A stretch of DNA of 14,523 nucleotides from Eubacteriales bacterium (GCA_030527765.1 JAUNAE010000054.1:1-14523); one strand, 5' to 3'. Counted from the first letter of the stretch, positions 6,120-14,516 are shown. Made by a program: numbers and translations. The notes: a model not told the origin generated them from the letters alone.

Positions 6120-6235
6120 ATAGCTGCTCCGCAGCTTATCAGTAGGACCTTGAACTCCTACTGATACAAGCAAGTCCCCACTCACCGCTTAATGCTCTGC
6201 GCATTTGAAGCGGGGACTTACTTGATTCGGTTAAA
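6111..6235 (-). repeat. Multi-hairpin palindromic element abutting the eno stop codon
   Basis: Outer arms aaccgaat (6114-6121) and attcggtt (6225-6232) bracket three further hairpins. These are agctgc-tcc-gcagct (6122-6136), a perfect 10-bp stem atcagtagga/tcctactgat (6138-6147, 6156-6165), and a composite stem with aagtcccc (6172-6179) pairing ggggactt (6212-6219) and an inner aatgc/gcatt. The layout would fold as a branched RNA in the eno 3' UTR. It lacks a terminal U-run, so it may stabilise or process the transcript rather than simply terminate it. A shortened relative follows the SGNH gene (8785-8825). Confidence 0.7.
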
Positions 6236-7602
<1,367 letters not shown>

Positions 7603-7651
7603 GCCTTTGTTTGTGAATGCTATAGAAGTTTCACATGATTTATTCATTGTT

Positions 7652-7680
7652 AGTTTAATCTAACTTAAGTTAGTTGTCAA
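7652..7680 (-). promoter_or_regulatory. eno promoter with palindromic operator in the spacer
   Basis: On the minus strand a perfect -35 TTGACA (7675-7680) is followed by a 17-nt spacer and TAAACT (7652-7657). The spacer is almost filled by the 14-bp perfect palindrome ctaacttaagttag (7660-7673). A repressor dimer bound there would block RNA polymerase. The core aacttaagtt also appears at 4063-4074. Transcription would start near 7645, leaving a leader of roughly 110 nt that includes the hairpin at 7555-7602. Confidence 0.7.
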
Positions 7681-7738
7681 TAACTTTTTTATTATTACCA
7701 CCATAAAAAACTTTTGCACCGGCATTGACCACATACAG

Positions 7739-7750
7739 AAGAATATTCTT
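7739..7750. promoter_or_regulatory. 12-bp palindrome upstream of the zinc-ribbon membrane protein gene
   Basis: aagaatattctt is a perfect palindrome about 30 bp upstream of the extended -10 of the plus-strand gene. It lies where a -35 or an activator site would fall. It may be a binding site, but AT-rich palindromes of this length can arise by chance. Confidence 0.3.
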
Positions 7751-7777
7751 TTGTCTATCCACCTCCGGCAACTGCTG

Positions 7778-7786
7778 TGATATAAT
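7778..7786 (+). promoter_or_regulatory. Extended -10 promoter of the zinc-ribbon membrane protein gene
   Basis: TGATATAAT contains a consensus TATAAT (7781-7786) preceded by TG plus one base, the extended -10 form that needs little -35. No good -35 is visible at the expected distance. Transcription would start near 7793, about 58 nt before the ATG. The leader contains an imperfect hairpin (aactg...cagtt). Confidence 0.5.
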
Positions 7787-7850
7787 GAAACCAGAGTTGC
7801 AACTGTCCGTTCTGTCGCAGTTACAAAGTATTTTATTGTGAGGTGTTTTT

Positions 7851-8756
7851 ATGTATAATAACCAACCAAATCCCATGGGAAATTATCCCCGGTACAATGC
7901 TCCCCAGGTCAAACCGGCTAATTATGACACTGCTGCGGCAATTGTATCGATTGTGCTTGCACTGCGAAACGCATTCGATTTCATTTCCAGTCTATGGTAC
8001 TGGATCACGAATGGTATTCCATTACCCTTTATTACCCTACTGAACCTCATTGTTCCTTCCCTGCTGCCGGCAATACTCTTTCTCATAGAAGGAATTCTCC
8101 TGTTTCAAAAAAAGAAAACAATTCTGGAAGGAGTATTCCCTTGTATTGTTGCAGGAATCGGGTTTCTGTACCTGATTGTCAACGTTGTTAATCTTTATCA
8201 TTACCATCATTATATAGTCTTTTACTTCATCCTGAATATCATCCAGCAGGCAACGTTTTCTGCCGGAATGATGCTTCTTGGATTATGGGCAATCTTTAAC
8301 GCTCAAAACAGGGAAAACAGTTTGACCCGGTTCTTGAGAACCTCCTGGCAGCTTCCCGTCATTCTTCTGTTTGTTCCATGTGTTATAGGAATTCTCAGAG
8401 GTATTCAAGTTTCCGATGCTTCCGGCTCCTTAGGCTTCTCATTTACCCTGGCGCTCACCCCGATCATCGGAAATGCAGTTGTCGGCATATTCGCCTGGTT
8501 TTTCACACAGTGGCTGAGAGCGAATGGCGTCACCAACGCCGCATATGGTATTCCACGTCCATATCCAAATCCAGGTCAGTATCAGAGAAATCCTCCGAAC
8601 CAGCAGCCGGGTCCGCAGCCGAATCAGCAGCCGGCCAAGAATCAGTTCTGCCCAAGATGCGGACAGCCTCTGCCGGACCAGACATGTTTCTGTCCAAAAT
8701 GCGGATATGATTCCAAAATAATTCTACGCAAAAAAATACTGCAGGAATCCACGTGA
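7851..8756 (+). CDS. Multi-pass membrane protein with C-terminal zinc ribbon, function unknown
   Basis: This 301-residue protein starts with a short Asn/Pro/Tyr-rich tail (1-25). Five or six hydrophobic segments follow (about 27-50, 60-86, 94-115, 119-149, 167-184, 196-222). Next comes a Pro/Gln/Asn-rich flexible linker (233-263) with repeated QQPGPQPNQQP, then a zinc ribbon CPRCG (267-271) and CPKCG (281-285) that should bind one metal through Cys267, 270, 281 and 284. Such tethered ribbons are common in Firmicute membrane proteins of unknown role. GAGGTG lies 5 nt before the ATG. The last nine or so codons and the stop lie in the terminator at 8731-8774. It is divergent from eno, with separate promoters. 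Confidence 0.8.
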   Translation: MYNNQPNPMGNYPRYNAPQVKPANYDTAAAIVSIVLALRNAFDFISSLWYWITNGIPLPFITLLNLIVPSLLPAILFLIEGILLFQKKKTILEGVFPCIVAGIGFLYLIVNVVNLYHYHHYIVFYFILNIIQQATFSAGMMLLGLWAIFNAQNRENSLTRFLRTSWQLPVILLFVPCVIGILRGIQVSDASGSLGFSFTLALTPIIGNAVVGIFAWFFTQWLRANGVTNAAYGIPRPYPNPGQYQRNPPNQQPGPQPNQQPAKNQFCPRCGQPLPDQTCFCPKCGYDSKIILRKKILQEST

Positions 8757-8774
8757 TATCCTGCAGTATTTTTT
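8731..8774. terminator. Bidirectional terminator overlapping the 3' end of the zinc-ribbon gene
   Basis: A perfect 16-bp stem (8731-8746 with 8759-8774) closes a 12-nt loop and has A-run and T-run ends, so it can work on both strands. The TGA stop (8754-8756) lies in the loop, and the left arm is coding sequence. It serves both this gene and the convergent SGNH hydrolase gene. Confidence 0.9.
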
Positions 8775-8784
8775 GCTCATTACT

Positions 8785-8825
8785 TTCTCATAACCGAATA
8801 ACTGCTCCGCAACTTGATCCGGTTA
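8785..8825 (-). repeat. Truncated palindromic module R5 at the stop codon of the SGNH gene
   Basis: It shares ctcataaccgaata-ctgctccgca-ctt with the element after eno (6111-6137) but lacks the larger hairpins. Outer arms aaccg (8792-8796) and cggtt (8820-8824) are kept. The TAA stop of the SGNH gene (8823-8825) is part of the outer arm. The inner stem AGUUGC-GGA-GCAGUU pairs with two G-U wobbles only in the minus-strand RNA. Confidence 0.65.
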
Positions 8826-9620
8826 ACTCTTATGTGTCATCTTCTCCAGCATATATGGTGTCCACCAGACGAGATATCCTGCCTTCGTCGGGTGAATCGG
8901 ATCCGCCATGAAAAGTTTTCGCTCTTCCGGGCTGATCTCATTAAACTTCTGATCGTTCCACAGATCAATGATCGGAGTATGCCACTTCTCCTCCACCTGT
9001 TTCAGTGTCTCCACCATCTGTTCGTATTCTCTGCTGTCATATTTCGGATTCGTATAGAACATCACCTGACAGCCCGGCCATTTCTCCTTAGAATAAGCGA
9101 TAATGTGCTCCAATGCCCCTGCGACCGTGCGGGTATCAAAGTCGGAGCGCTGCTCTTCATCTGTCACATGCCCAAGTGTTTTCTTCTGTGACGCATCGTT
9201 GGTGGACAGCTGACAGAACACAAGATCAATGTCGGTCTCCTGAACTTTGTGCAGTCTGGAAACGTAAGAGTCTTCTTTCTCTTCCACCAGCGTTGTTCCG
9301 GAAACAGCCTCTTTCACCGGAATGCAGCCGGTTTTTCTGGCAATATAATCCACAAAAGAGACTCCCATGGAAGCTGCACCAAAGGTTACGGAAGATCCAA
9401 GAAACAGCACTTTCTTTCCCTTCAAGATCGGATCTTCACCGGTACCAACCCGATGCAGATCATATTCCGGTCCATTTCCCGGTGTATGTGCTGACTTCAC
9501 ATTATGAAGTTTTCCGAAAGGACCCCACTCCCACTTATACCCTGCATAGAGAAGGGATCCTGCCTCCAGTGCCACAAGAGCGGCCGAGGCTCTGAGAAGA
9601 TGTTTTGTACTTTTTTTCAT
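8823..9620 (-). CDS. Membrane-anchored SGNH/GDSL-type hydrolase
   Basis: This 265-residue protein has a basic N-terminus and one hydrophobic segment (about 8-26), so it is probably anchored outside the membrane. SGNH blocks are visible in order: block I LGSSVTFG (74-81) with likely nucleophile Ser77, a block II Gly in SGTT (107-110), block III STND (139-142) with Asn141, and block V DPIHPTKAG (240-248) with Asp240 and His243. The catalytic set is therefore intact, though GSS replaces GDS. The family removes acyl groups from lipids, glycans or cell-wall polymers; the substrate is not readable. ATG at 9618-9620 follows AAAGGAG. It appears to be transcribed alone. With the tannase and two esterases it adds to a local cluster of ester hydrolases. 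Confidence 0.87.
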   Translation of the reverse strand: MKKSTKHLLRASAALVALEAGSLLYAGYKWEWGPFGKLHNVKSAHTPGNGPEYDLHRVGTGEDPILKGKKVLFLGSSVTFGAASMGVSFVDYIARKTGCIPVKEAVSGTTLVEEKEDSYVSRLHKVQETDIDLVFCQLSTNDASQKKTLGHVTDEEQRSDFDTRTVAGALEHIIAYSKEKWPGCQVMFYTNPKYDSREYEQMVETLKQVEEKWHTPIIDLWNDQKFNEISPEERKLFMADPIHPTKAGYLVWWTPYMLEKMTHKS

Positions 9621-9744
9621 CGGTGTCTCCTTTCACATTATTGTCCCCCTACACGTATACTATGGTCTTCAGTATACCCGAATCCTACCGGGAAAACTAT
9701 CTTTTTTACCAAATACATCCAATTTTCCAGATTAATCAAACAAA
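9621..9744 (-). promoter_or_regulatory. Upstream region of the SGNH hydrolase gene
   Basis: Two copies of the palindromic hexamer gtatac (9655-9660 and 9672-9677) lie 17 bp apart, about 35-55 bp before the start codon. On the minus strand TATACT (9671-9676) could be a -10, but no convincing -35 accompanies it. The promoter assignment is tentative. Confidence 0.25.
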
Positions 9745-9785
9745 AATCCTCGAGAGAAGGATATATAATCGATCTCTCGAGGATT
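9745..9785 (-). terminator. Intrinsic terminator of the tannase-like gene
   Basis: A perfect 13-bp stem (9745-9757 with 9773-9785) has a 15-nt loop. On the minus strand it is followed by TTTTTGTTTG, a proper U-run, about 70 nt after the stop codon at 9858. Confidence 0.9.
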
Positions 9786-9857
9786 CTGTCATATCAAGTA
9801 AAACTTATATTCTTAATCCACTTCACTACTGTTATGTTCCTGCACGCAAGATTTCCG

Positions 9858-11501
9858 TTAGTTTTCGCTCAGTACTCCATCCAGCCATGCATAAGCCTCT
9901 TGGACATCATAGTCACCGGCATGTGGTTTCAGCCATGCAAACTCGAAACTGTAATCCTGAATATCTGCATTATTAGAAATACTATAGCGAAGAATCGTCT
10001 CAAGTGCAAATGAGCTGTCACGGTCATTCATTCCATAACGAACATACCAGAATGGTGCTTTAATTCCCTTATTCTCGCCGGTATCATTAAGATATGCAAC
10101 TGCATTGGTCAACTTGATCTGCTGCAGAAGAGCCTGTCCTTCCTCTGTTGCAATAAATTCATCCCATGTGAGGCCTGTGTCATCAAGTCCGCATCCATTT
10201 CCTTCAACAGAATCATGATCCCAGGAATATTTTTCAAAGGCGCTATATTCATACTCTGATGTTCCGAAGAGGGAGTCCTCGTTTGTATTTCCCCATTCCA
10301 AACCTGCATTACTGAACGCATTGACTGTTTTTAATTCCTTATTTGCGGCAACCCAGTTCAAATGCTTATCAATATCATAAGTGAACGTGCCGTCTTCATT
10401 GATAACCAGCCAATCCTGTGCACCGTTCTCTTTTTCTGCAATATCTGCCAACATCTGATCAGCACCGATTTCTTCGATCGATTCTGCAATTTCTGCTTCC
10501 ATCAGGTTTTTGATCGCATCTTTCAGGTTTTCACTCGTCAAATCCTGGCCGTCATCGAGTTTCAATCCCAGACCGTCTACATATTCACTGTACAGGGATG
10601 CAAGTTCCTGAGAAATCTCCGGTGCATAGGTATACTTTTCAGTACTGTACTCAACACCCTCCATATTCTCTTTGCTGAGTGCCTCACGGGTCTCCTGATA
10701 TGTCCACTCATATGCGGCATCGCCATTTCCAAGATCTGTAATCGGACAATATGCAATCACACCAAAAACAGCATCTGAAATTGTGGACTCATATCCGTTT
10801 TCTGTCTGTGTGATTCCCGCTGCTCCGGATTCAAAGAGTGCCGGATAATAATCCGCACTGTCACCACTGGCTGCAACAACCGTAGAAAGAGCTCCACCGC
10901 CGGAAGTTCCGGTGATAATGATTTTGTCTGTGTTTCCGGTCAATGCATCTTTGTTGGCACGGAGATAACGAATAACCGCTTTGGTATCGGAAATCGTAGC
11001 CGGAGAATGTCCTCCATAAACACCATTTACCGGTTCATTTTTTCTGGAACGACAACCATAACTGACAAGGACATAATTTCGACTCAACAGAGCTCCTATT
11101 TTATCATCATCTGCAGTAGATGAAAATTCGTCACCTTCGTTAATTTTTGTTCGAGCTGAGTAGCTGTTTGCAATCCATCCGGAGTTATTTACACTCAGAA
11201 TGATTGGAGACTCATCAGTTGCTCCCTCAGGTACATAAACACTCACTTTCTGATCATCAATCGTAGGATTTGTCAGATACAAATCTTCATAACGTGTCAC
11301 TTTCATGTCCTGACCATCGACCTTCACCGTCAATTCCGTAACGAGAGCATCCGTCGTTGTCAAATCAGATGCATCAAAATTGTACACTTCTTCCTCCCCT
11401 TCAGAACTTTTATCTGCAGCTGCTACCAGACTCTGTCCACATACCGTGATACTTAAGGCGAGACCCATTAAGGAACCGAGGGTAATAAATCTTTTTTTCA
11501 T
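9858..11501 (-). CDS. Secreted subtype-B tannase-like alpha/beta hydrolase
   Basis: This 547-residue protein has a Sec signal peptide (hydrophobic 7-26, likely cleavage near SLVAAA, 24-29). Bacterial subtype-B tannases hydrolyse galloyl esters of plant tannins. The nucleophile elbow is GTSGGG (198-203, Ser200). The C-terminal RYGMNDRDSSFA (488-499) matches the GxSDRDxSF-type segment that holds the catalytic Asp (Asp493) and substrate Asp (Asp495). KPHAGDYD (525-532) supplies His527 and resembles the HSGDYD of the family. Residues about 265-470 form the large, acidic, helical lid insertion. It is longer than the roughly 470-residue Lactobacillus enzyme, through the signal peptide and lid. ATG at 11499-11501 follows GGAG. 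It is divergent from an AraC regulator. It could instead act on other phenolic esters such as feruloyl. Confidence 0.8.
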   Translation of the reverse strand: MKKRFITLGSLMGLALSITVCGQSLVAAADKSSEGEEEVYNFDASDLTTTDALVTELTVKVDGQDMKVTRYEDLYLTNPTIDDQKVSVYVPEGATDESPIILSVNNSGWIANSYSARTKINEGDEFSSTADDDKIGALLSRNYVLVSYGCRSRKNEPVNGVYGGHSPATISDTKAVIRYLRANKDALTGNTDKIIITGTSGGGALSTVVAASGDSADYYPALFESGAAGITQTENGYESTISDAVFGVIAYCPITDLGNGDAAYEWTYQETREALSKENMEGVEYSTEKYTYAPEISQELASLYSEYVDGLGLKLDDGQDLTSENLKDAIKNLMEAEIAESIEEIGADQMLADIAEKENGAQDWLVINEDGTFTYDIDKHLNWVAANKELKTVNAFSNAGLEWGNTNEDSLFGTSEYEYSAFEKYSWDHDSVEGNGCGLDDTGLTWDEFIATEEGQALLQQIKLTNAVAYLNDTGENKGIKAPFWYVRYGMNDRDSSFALETILRYSISNNADIQDYSFEFAWLKPHAGDYDVQEAYAWLDGVLSEN

Positions 11502-11624
11502 TTTCTTTCTCTCCTCTCTTCATTCGTTGTATAATTACCTTGTAACTCCTATTTTAATGAAAAAAGCAGAAAAAGCAGTACTCTGTAAATGGATATTTGT
11601 ACTGTCTGGCTCAGGAGGAAACAA
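11502..11624. promoter_or_regulatory. Shared regulatory gap between tannase-like and AraC genes
   Basis: Within 123 bp there are facing promoter candidates that overlap. TATAAT on the plus strand (11530-11535) shares bases with TATACA on the minus strand (11528-11533). Neither has a good -35, as expected for an activator-dependent promoter. Other marks are an exact 9-bp tandem repeat aaaaagcag (11561-11578) and an inverted pair cagtac (11576-11581)/gtactg (11599-11604). These are candidate regulator sites. Confidence 0.45.
11610..11624 (+). promoter_or_regulatory. Ribosome binding site deciding the AraC regulator start
   Basis: AGGAGG (11613-11618) lies 6 nt before ATG at 11625. An earlier in-frame ATG at 11589 has no ribosome binding site and would place this AGGAGG inside the coding region. 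Confidence 0.75.
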
Positions 11625-12698
11625 ATGGATTATATTCAAACAGAAGAATTCCAGAAGGAAATGGACCTGGCTATGCATTTCGTTGCAGAGCATCATATAA
11701 ACAAGAAAAACTTTCCAAAATTTCAGAAGCAGATTCGAACTTTTTTTGAAAATGATAAAGCTTATAAATTTTATATTCAAAATTATTTGCTGAATACAGA
11801 GAGTATCAAACTGGATCAGTTTATTCCCAAAGACATAAATGTCGATTGCTTTCCGGTACGGAGATCACAAAATGATAAGTTTTTTGTGACAGATTTTATT
11901 GAAATAAAATACATCATGCACGGAAGTGTAACACAAACCCTTGACGGCCGCACATATTTATTACGTGAAAATGACTTGTGTGTCGTTGCTCCTTACGTGC
12001 AGCAAAGCACTTATCTTTGGGATAATTCAGACGAGGTCATTAATATTGCCCTAAGACCGGAGCGATTCTCACAGGTTTTCACTAAGATTATGCAATTTCC
12101 CAATCTGTTCCAACAGTTATACGAGGATTTTTCGGAAGGACACCAGGCCAGTTATCTTGTGATCGGCATGAATCAGAATCCTGAAATTAAAGCACTTCTG
12201 GAAAAGCTTCTTGAACTATGTTTGCAGCGCGGAGAACAAACTCTGGAGGGAGCAACTGTCAGACAACATGCAAATGATCGAGTCGTGAAGAACTTGCTGG
12301 TTGAGAGTGTTGCAGAGCATCTCATCCTTCTAATTCTTCAGCAAAATGCTATTTATCGAACGGAAGTCAATAATCTGCCGGATGTCAAAATGCCATTTAT
12401 TCACAGTTTCATTCGAAAACATCTGGCAGATGTTTCCCTGCAGATGATCGCAGATGAACTTGGATACAGCAGATCCCATACGGGTCGCTATATTCAGGAA
12501 ATGACCGGCCGTACATATACGGAATTGCTCCAGACTATCCGTATCCGCGAGGCAGCATCATTGCTTCAAAATACAACGATGGCAGTTGATGAGATCATGG
12601 AAACCGTTGGATATACAGGTAAAGCAAATTTTTATCAGTTGTTTGAACAATACTATCACTCAACACCTGCCAAATACCGAAAACATTCTTCTGAATGA
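11625..12698 (+). CDS. AraC/XylS-family transcriptional regulator
   Basis: This is a 357-residue protein from the ATG at 11625. Residues about 85-150 look like a cupin/jelly-roll sensor (HGSVTQTLDGRTYLLRENDL). A helical linker follows (185-250), then a C-terminal AraC DNA-binding domain. Helix-turn-helix 1 is around SLQMIADELGYSRSHTGRYI (271-290). Helix-turn-helix 2 is around DEIMETVGYTGKANFYQLF (322-340), followed by the conserved STPAKYRK (346-353). Such proteins usually activate catabolic genes when bound to a small ligand. The divergent arrangement makes the tannase-like gene its probable target, with a phenolic or sugar ligand, but this is inference. No terminator is visible before the next gene 75 nt downstream, so the three plus-strand genes may be co-transcribed. 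Confidence 0.93.
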   Translation: MDYIQTEEFQKEMDLAMHFVAEHHINKKNFPKFQKQIRTFFENDKAYKFYIQNYLLNTESIKLDQFIPKDINVDCFPVRRSQNDKFFVTDFIEIKYIMHGSVTQTLDGRTYLLRENDLCVVAPYVQQSTYLWDNSDEVINIALRPERFSQVFTKIMQFPNLFQQLYEDFSEGHQASYLVIGMNQNPEIKALLEKLLELCLQRGEQTLEGATVRQHANDRVVKNLLVESVAEHLILLILQQNAIYRTEVNNLPDVKMPFIHSFIRKHLADVSLQMIADELGYSRSHTGRYIQEMTGRTYTELLQTIRIREAASLLQNTTMAVDEIMETVGYTGKANFYQLFEQYYHSTPAKYRKHSSE

Positions 12699-12773
12699 CA
12701 TGACAGACACATACTCTGAAAACTCTTTGTGAAACAGAAAAACAACGCCATCATTCTCCGAAAGGAATATCAA

Positions 12774-13385
12774 ATGCTTTACGATAAAGATATCAGAGAA
12801 CCGCTGTTTGAATTTCTTGATGAGGAATTCGGAAAATGCCGGGTAATTGAAGAAAAAACCATGGGACGTTCCCGTGCAGATGTTGTAATGATTACAGAAG
12901 ATGCCATTACAGGCATTGAAATCAAAAGCGATGCGGACACCTACACAAGGCTCGAACGCCAGGTCAAAGACTATGACAAATTCTTTGATCGAAATATCCT
13001 TGTGGCAGGTTCTTCCCACGCACTCCACGTGAAAGAACACGTCCCGGAACATTGGGGCATTATTACAGTCGAAGAAGTGGAAAATGAGGCGGACTTCTAT
13101 TTTTACCGAAGACCTCAGGCACTGCCTCCTCGAAAAATGCGTCTGAAATATCAGCTTCGCATGCTCTGGCGGGAAGAACTGGCCCATATTCAGGAACTCA
13201 ATCACATGCCCCGCTACAAGGAAAAGAGCAAAAAATTTGTCCAGGAAAAAATCCTCGAAAAAGTTCCTTCCGAAATCCTTCTTCCACAGATTCGGGAAGA
13301 ACTGTTTGAACGGGATTACAATGGAATTGCGGAACGAATCCGTGCTTACCGCAAAGAAACCATCTCTCAGGAGGAAGAAGAATGA
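12774..13385 (+). CDS. sce7726-type PD-(D/E)XK nuclease-like protein
   Basis: Counted from ATG at 12774 the protein has 203 residues. That start has AAAGGAA 6 nt upstream; an in-frame GTG at 12729 lacks a ribosome binding site. The N-terminal half has a nuclease-fold pattern: Glu26/27 in VIEEKT, Asp36 in GRSRADVV, and EIKSDADTYTRLERQ (49-63) with Glu49, Lys51 and Gln63. It continues with NILVAGSSHA and HVPEHWGIITVE (89-100). This matches sce7726-family proteins, which are predicted nucleases or nuclease-like and sometimes found in defence or accessory loci. The C-terminal half is charged and helical. Its stop overlaps the next start by 4 nt (ATGA), implying translational coupling with the FliB-like protein. 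The biological role is unknown. Confidence 0.75.
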   Translation: MLYDKDIREPLFEFLDEEFGKCRVIEEKTMGRSRADVVMITEDAITGIEIKSDADTYTRLERQVKDYDKFFDRNILVAGSSHALHVKEHVPEHWGIITVEEVENEADFYFYRRPQALPPRKMRLKYQLRMLWREELAHIQELNHMPRYKEKSKKFVQEKILEKVPSEILLPQIREELFERDYNGIAERIRAYRKETISQEEEE

Positions 13386-14443
13386 TTTACAGAAAACAGA
13401 CAGGCTTCGATGATTTTCGCTGTATCGCAGACAAATGTCCAAAGAGCTGCTGCGAAGGCTGGCAGATCATGATAGACTCTGACAGTCTTAAGAAATATCA
13501 AAACTATTCCGGAACATTTGAAGAACGCCTGCGTACCGGAATTGACAAGGAGAATTCCTGTTTCCGCCAGCATCAGATGCGCTGTCACATGCTGGCTTCC
13601 ACCGGACTGTGTGATCTCCAGAGTGCCCTCGGGGAATCCTATCTCTGCGACACCTGCAGACAGTTTCCAAGACATATGGAAGACTTTCTGGATCTGAGAG
13701 AATATTCCCTTTCCCTCTCCTGTCCGGAAGCCGTACGCATGCTGATGGATCCGGAGTTCATCTTCGGATGGACGGAATCTGAAGATGAAGAATATGACGA
13801 TCCGGAGGAATTCGATGACTTCGATCCATTTCTTTTTGACAAGCTCACCTATGGACGAGATCAGATGCTTCGCATTGCAAAAGATCCATCCGGACCTTTT
13901 CAGGAGAGGATGGACCTCATAATTACGGCCTCACTGAAGTTACAGGATCTGTACGATCAGGGAGAGATTTTTGAAATGGATGACATTTCCTACGATTCTC
14001 CCGCCGGTACATCGGAACTTCAGACGGAAGGCTCTGTCTATTCCTATGATTACATGATGCAGAGTCTTAAGTTTCTGCAGGATCTGGAAGTTCTGGAATC
14101 TTCCTGGAGCAGTATTCTCGCTTCTACCGGGGACTTCTGGAAAAAACATCCGGAGAATTCCGAAGAATGGAAACAGATCCTCTGCCCTGACCGGAATCTC
14201 CTTAGAATTTTTGAAAATCTCCTCCAATCCTTCCTCTTCACTTACATGTGCGGAAGTATCTACGACGGACAAATCTACGCCCGCACCATGATCGCCGCCA
14301 TGAACGTGAGATGGATCCTCATGCTCCACATTGCAAACCCGGAGATCCCTCTTGAAAAAATGATTTACCTTTTTTCCCGGGAGATCGAACATTCCGATCA
14401 GAACATAAACGCACTCATTTCTTATTTCGAAGAAGAGTTATAA
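13382..14443 (+). CDS. FliB-type (flagellin lysine-N-methylase-like) cysteine-rich protein
   Basis: This 353-residue protein has the FliB cysteine pattern. It includes FRCIADKCPKSCCEGWQI (12-29; Cys14, 19, 23, 24), RCHML (67-71), LCDLQ (76-80) and YLCDTCRQFPRH (87-98; Cys89, 92). SLSCPEAVRML (111-121, Cys114) completes it. In FliB these cysteines are thought to hold an iron-sulfur or metal centre, and the protein methylates lysines of flagellin using S-adenosylmethionine. The C-terminal half (140-353) is mostly helical with an acidic stretch near 131-148 and is less recognisable. AGGAGG lies about 7 nt before ATG at 13382, within the previous gene, and the 4-nt overlap couples the two. No flagellar genes are in the window, so the target may be another protein or flagellin encoded elsewhere. 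Confidence 0.82.
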   Translation: MIYRKQTGFDDFRCIADKCPKSCCEGWQIMIDSDSLKKYQNYSGTFEERLRTGIDKENSCFRQHQMRCHMLASTGLCDLQSALGESYLCDTCRQFPRHMEDFLDLREYSLSLSCPEAVRMLMDPEFIFGWTESEDEEYDDPEEFDDFDPFLFDKLTYGRDQMLRIAKDPSGPFQERMDLIITASLKLQDLYDQGEIFEMDDISYDSPAGTSELQTEGSVYSYDYMMQSLKFLQDLEVLESSWSSILASTGDFWKKHPENSEEWKQILCPDRNLLRIFENLLQSFLFTYMCGSIYDGQIYARTMIAAMNVRWILMLHIANPEIPLEKMIYLFSREIEHSDQNINALISYFEEEL

Positions 14444-14473
14444 AGAACTTATCCAAAACCTTTTTTACCACAG

Positions 14474-14516
14474 AAAGGCCATCCGGTTCTCACTTTTGTG
14501 AGACCGAATGGCCTTT
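14474..14516 (+). terminator. Intrinsic terminator after the FliB-like gene
   Basis: A long stem (14474-14493 with 14498-14516) has one mismatch and a one-base bulge, closes a TTTT loop, and ends in CCTTTTATT. It lies about 30 nt after the stop and ends the AraC-sce7726-FliB transcription unit. The 3' flank is only moderately T-rich. Confidence 0.85.

Noticed and set aside
7670..7876. 68-codon minus-strand frame covering the eno/zinc-ribbon promoter region
   Set aside because: It overlaps two promoters and the start of the opposing gene and has no ribosome binding site. A vestigial gene end cannot be excluded but is not supported.
11430..11450. Lipobox-like cysteine (ITVC) in the tannase signal peptide
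   Set aside because: Val at -1 is not accepted in lipoboxes, and an Ala-Ala-Ala site follows a few residues later, so ordinary Sec cleavage is more likely.
11589..11624. Upstream start for the AraC regulator
   Set aside because: ATG at 11589 has no ribosome binding site. A strong AGGAGG directly before ATG at 11625 marks the real start.
12729..12773. GTG start for the sce7726-type protein
   Set aside because: No ribosome binding site precedes it, whereas ATG at 12774 has AAAGGAA at good spacing and the family homology begins there.
12660..13442. 260-codon open frame on the minus strand
   Set aside because: It is antisense to the sce7726-type gene and spans the ends of three plus-strand genes. 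Its Phe-rich composition is typical of a shadow of Lys/Glu-rich coding DNA.
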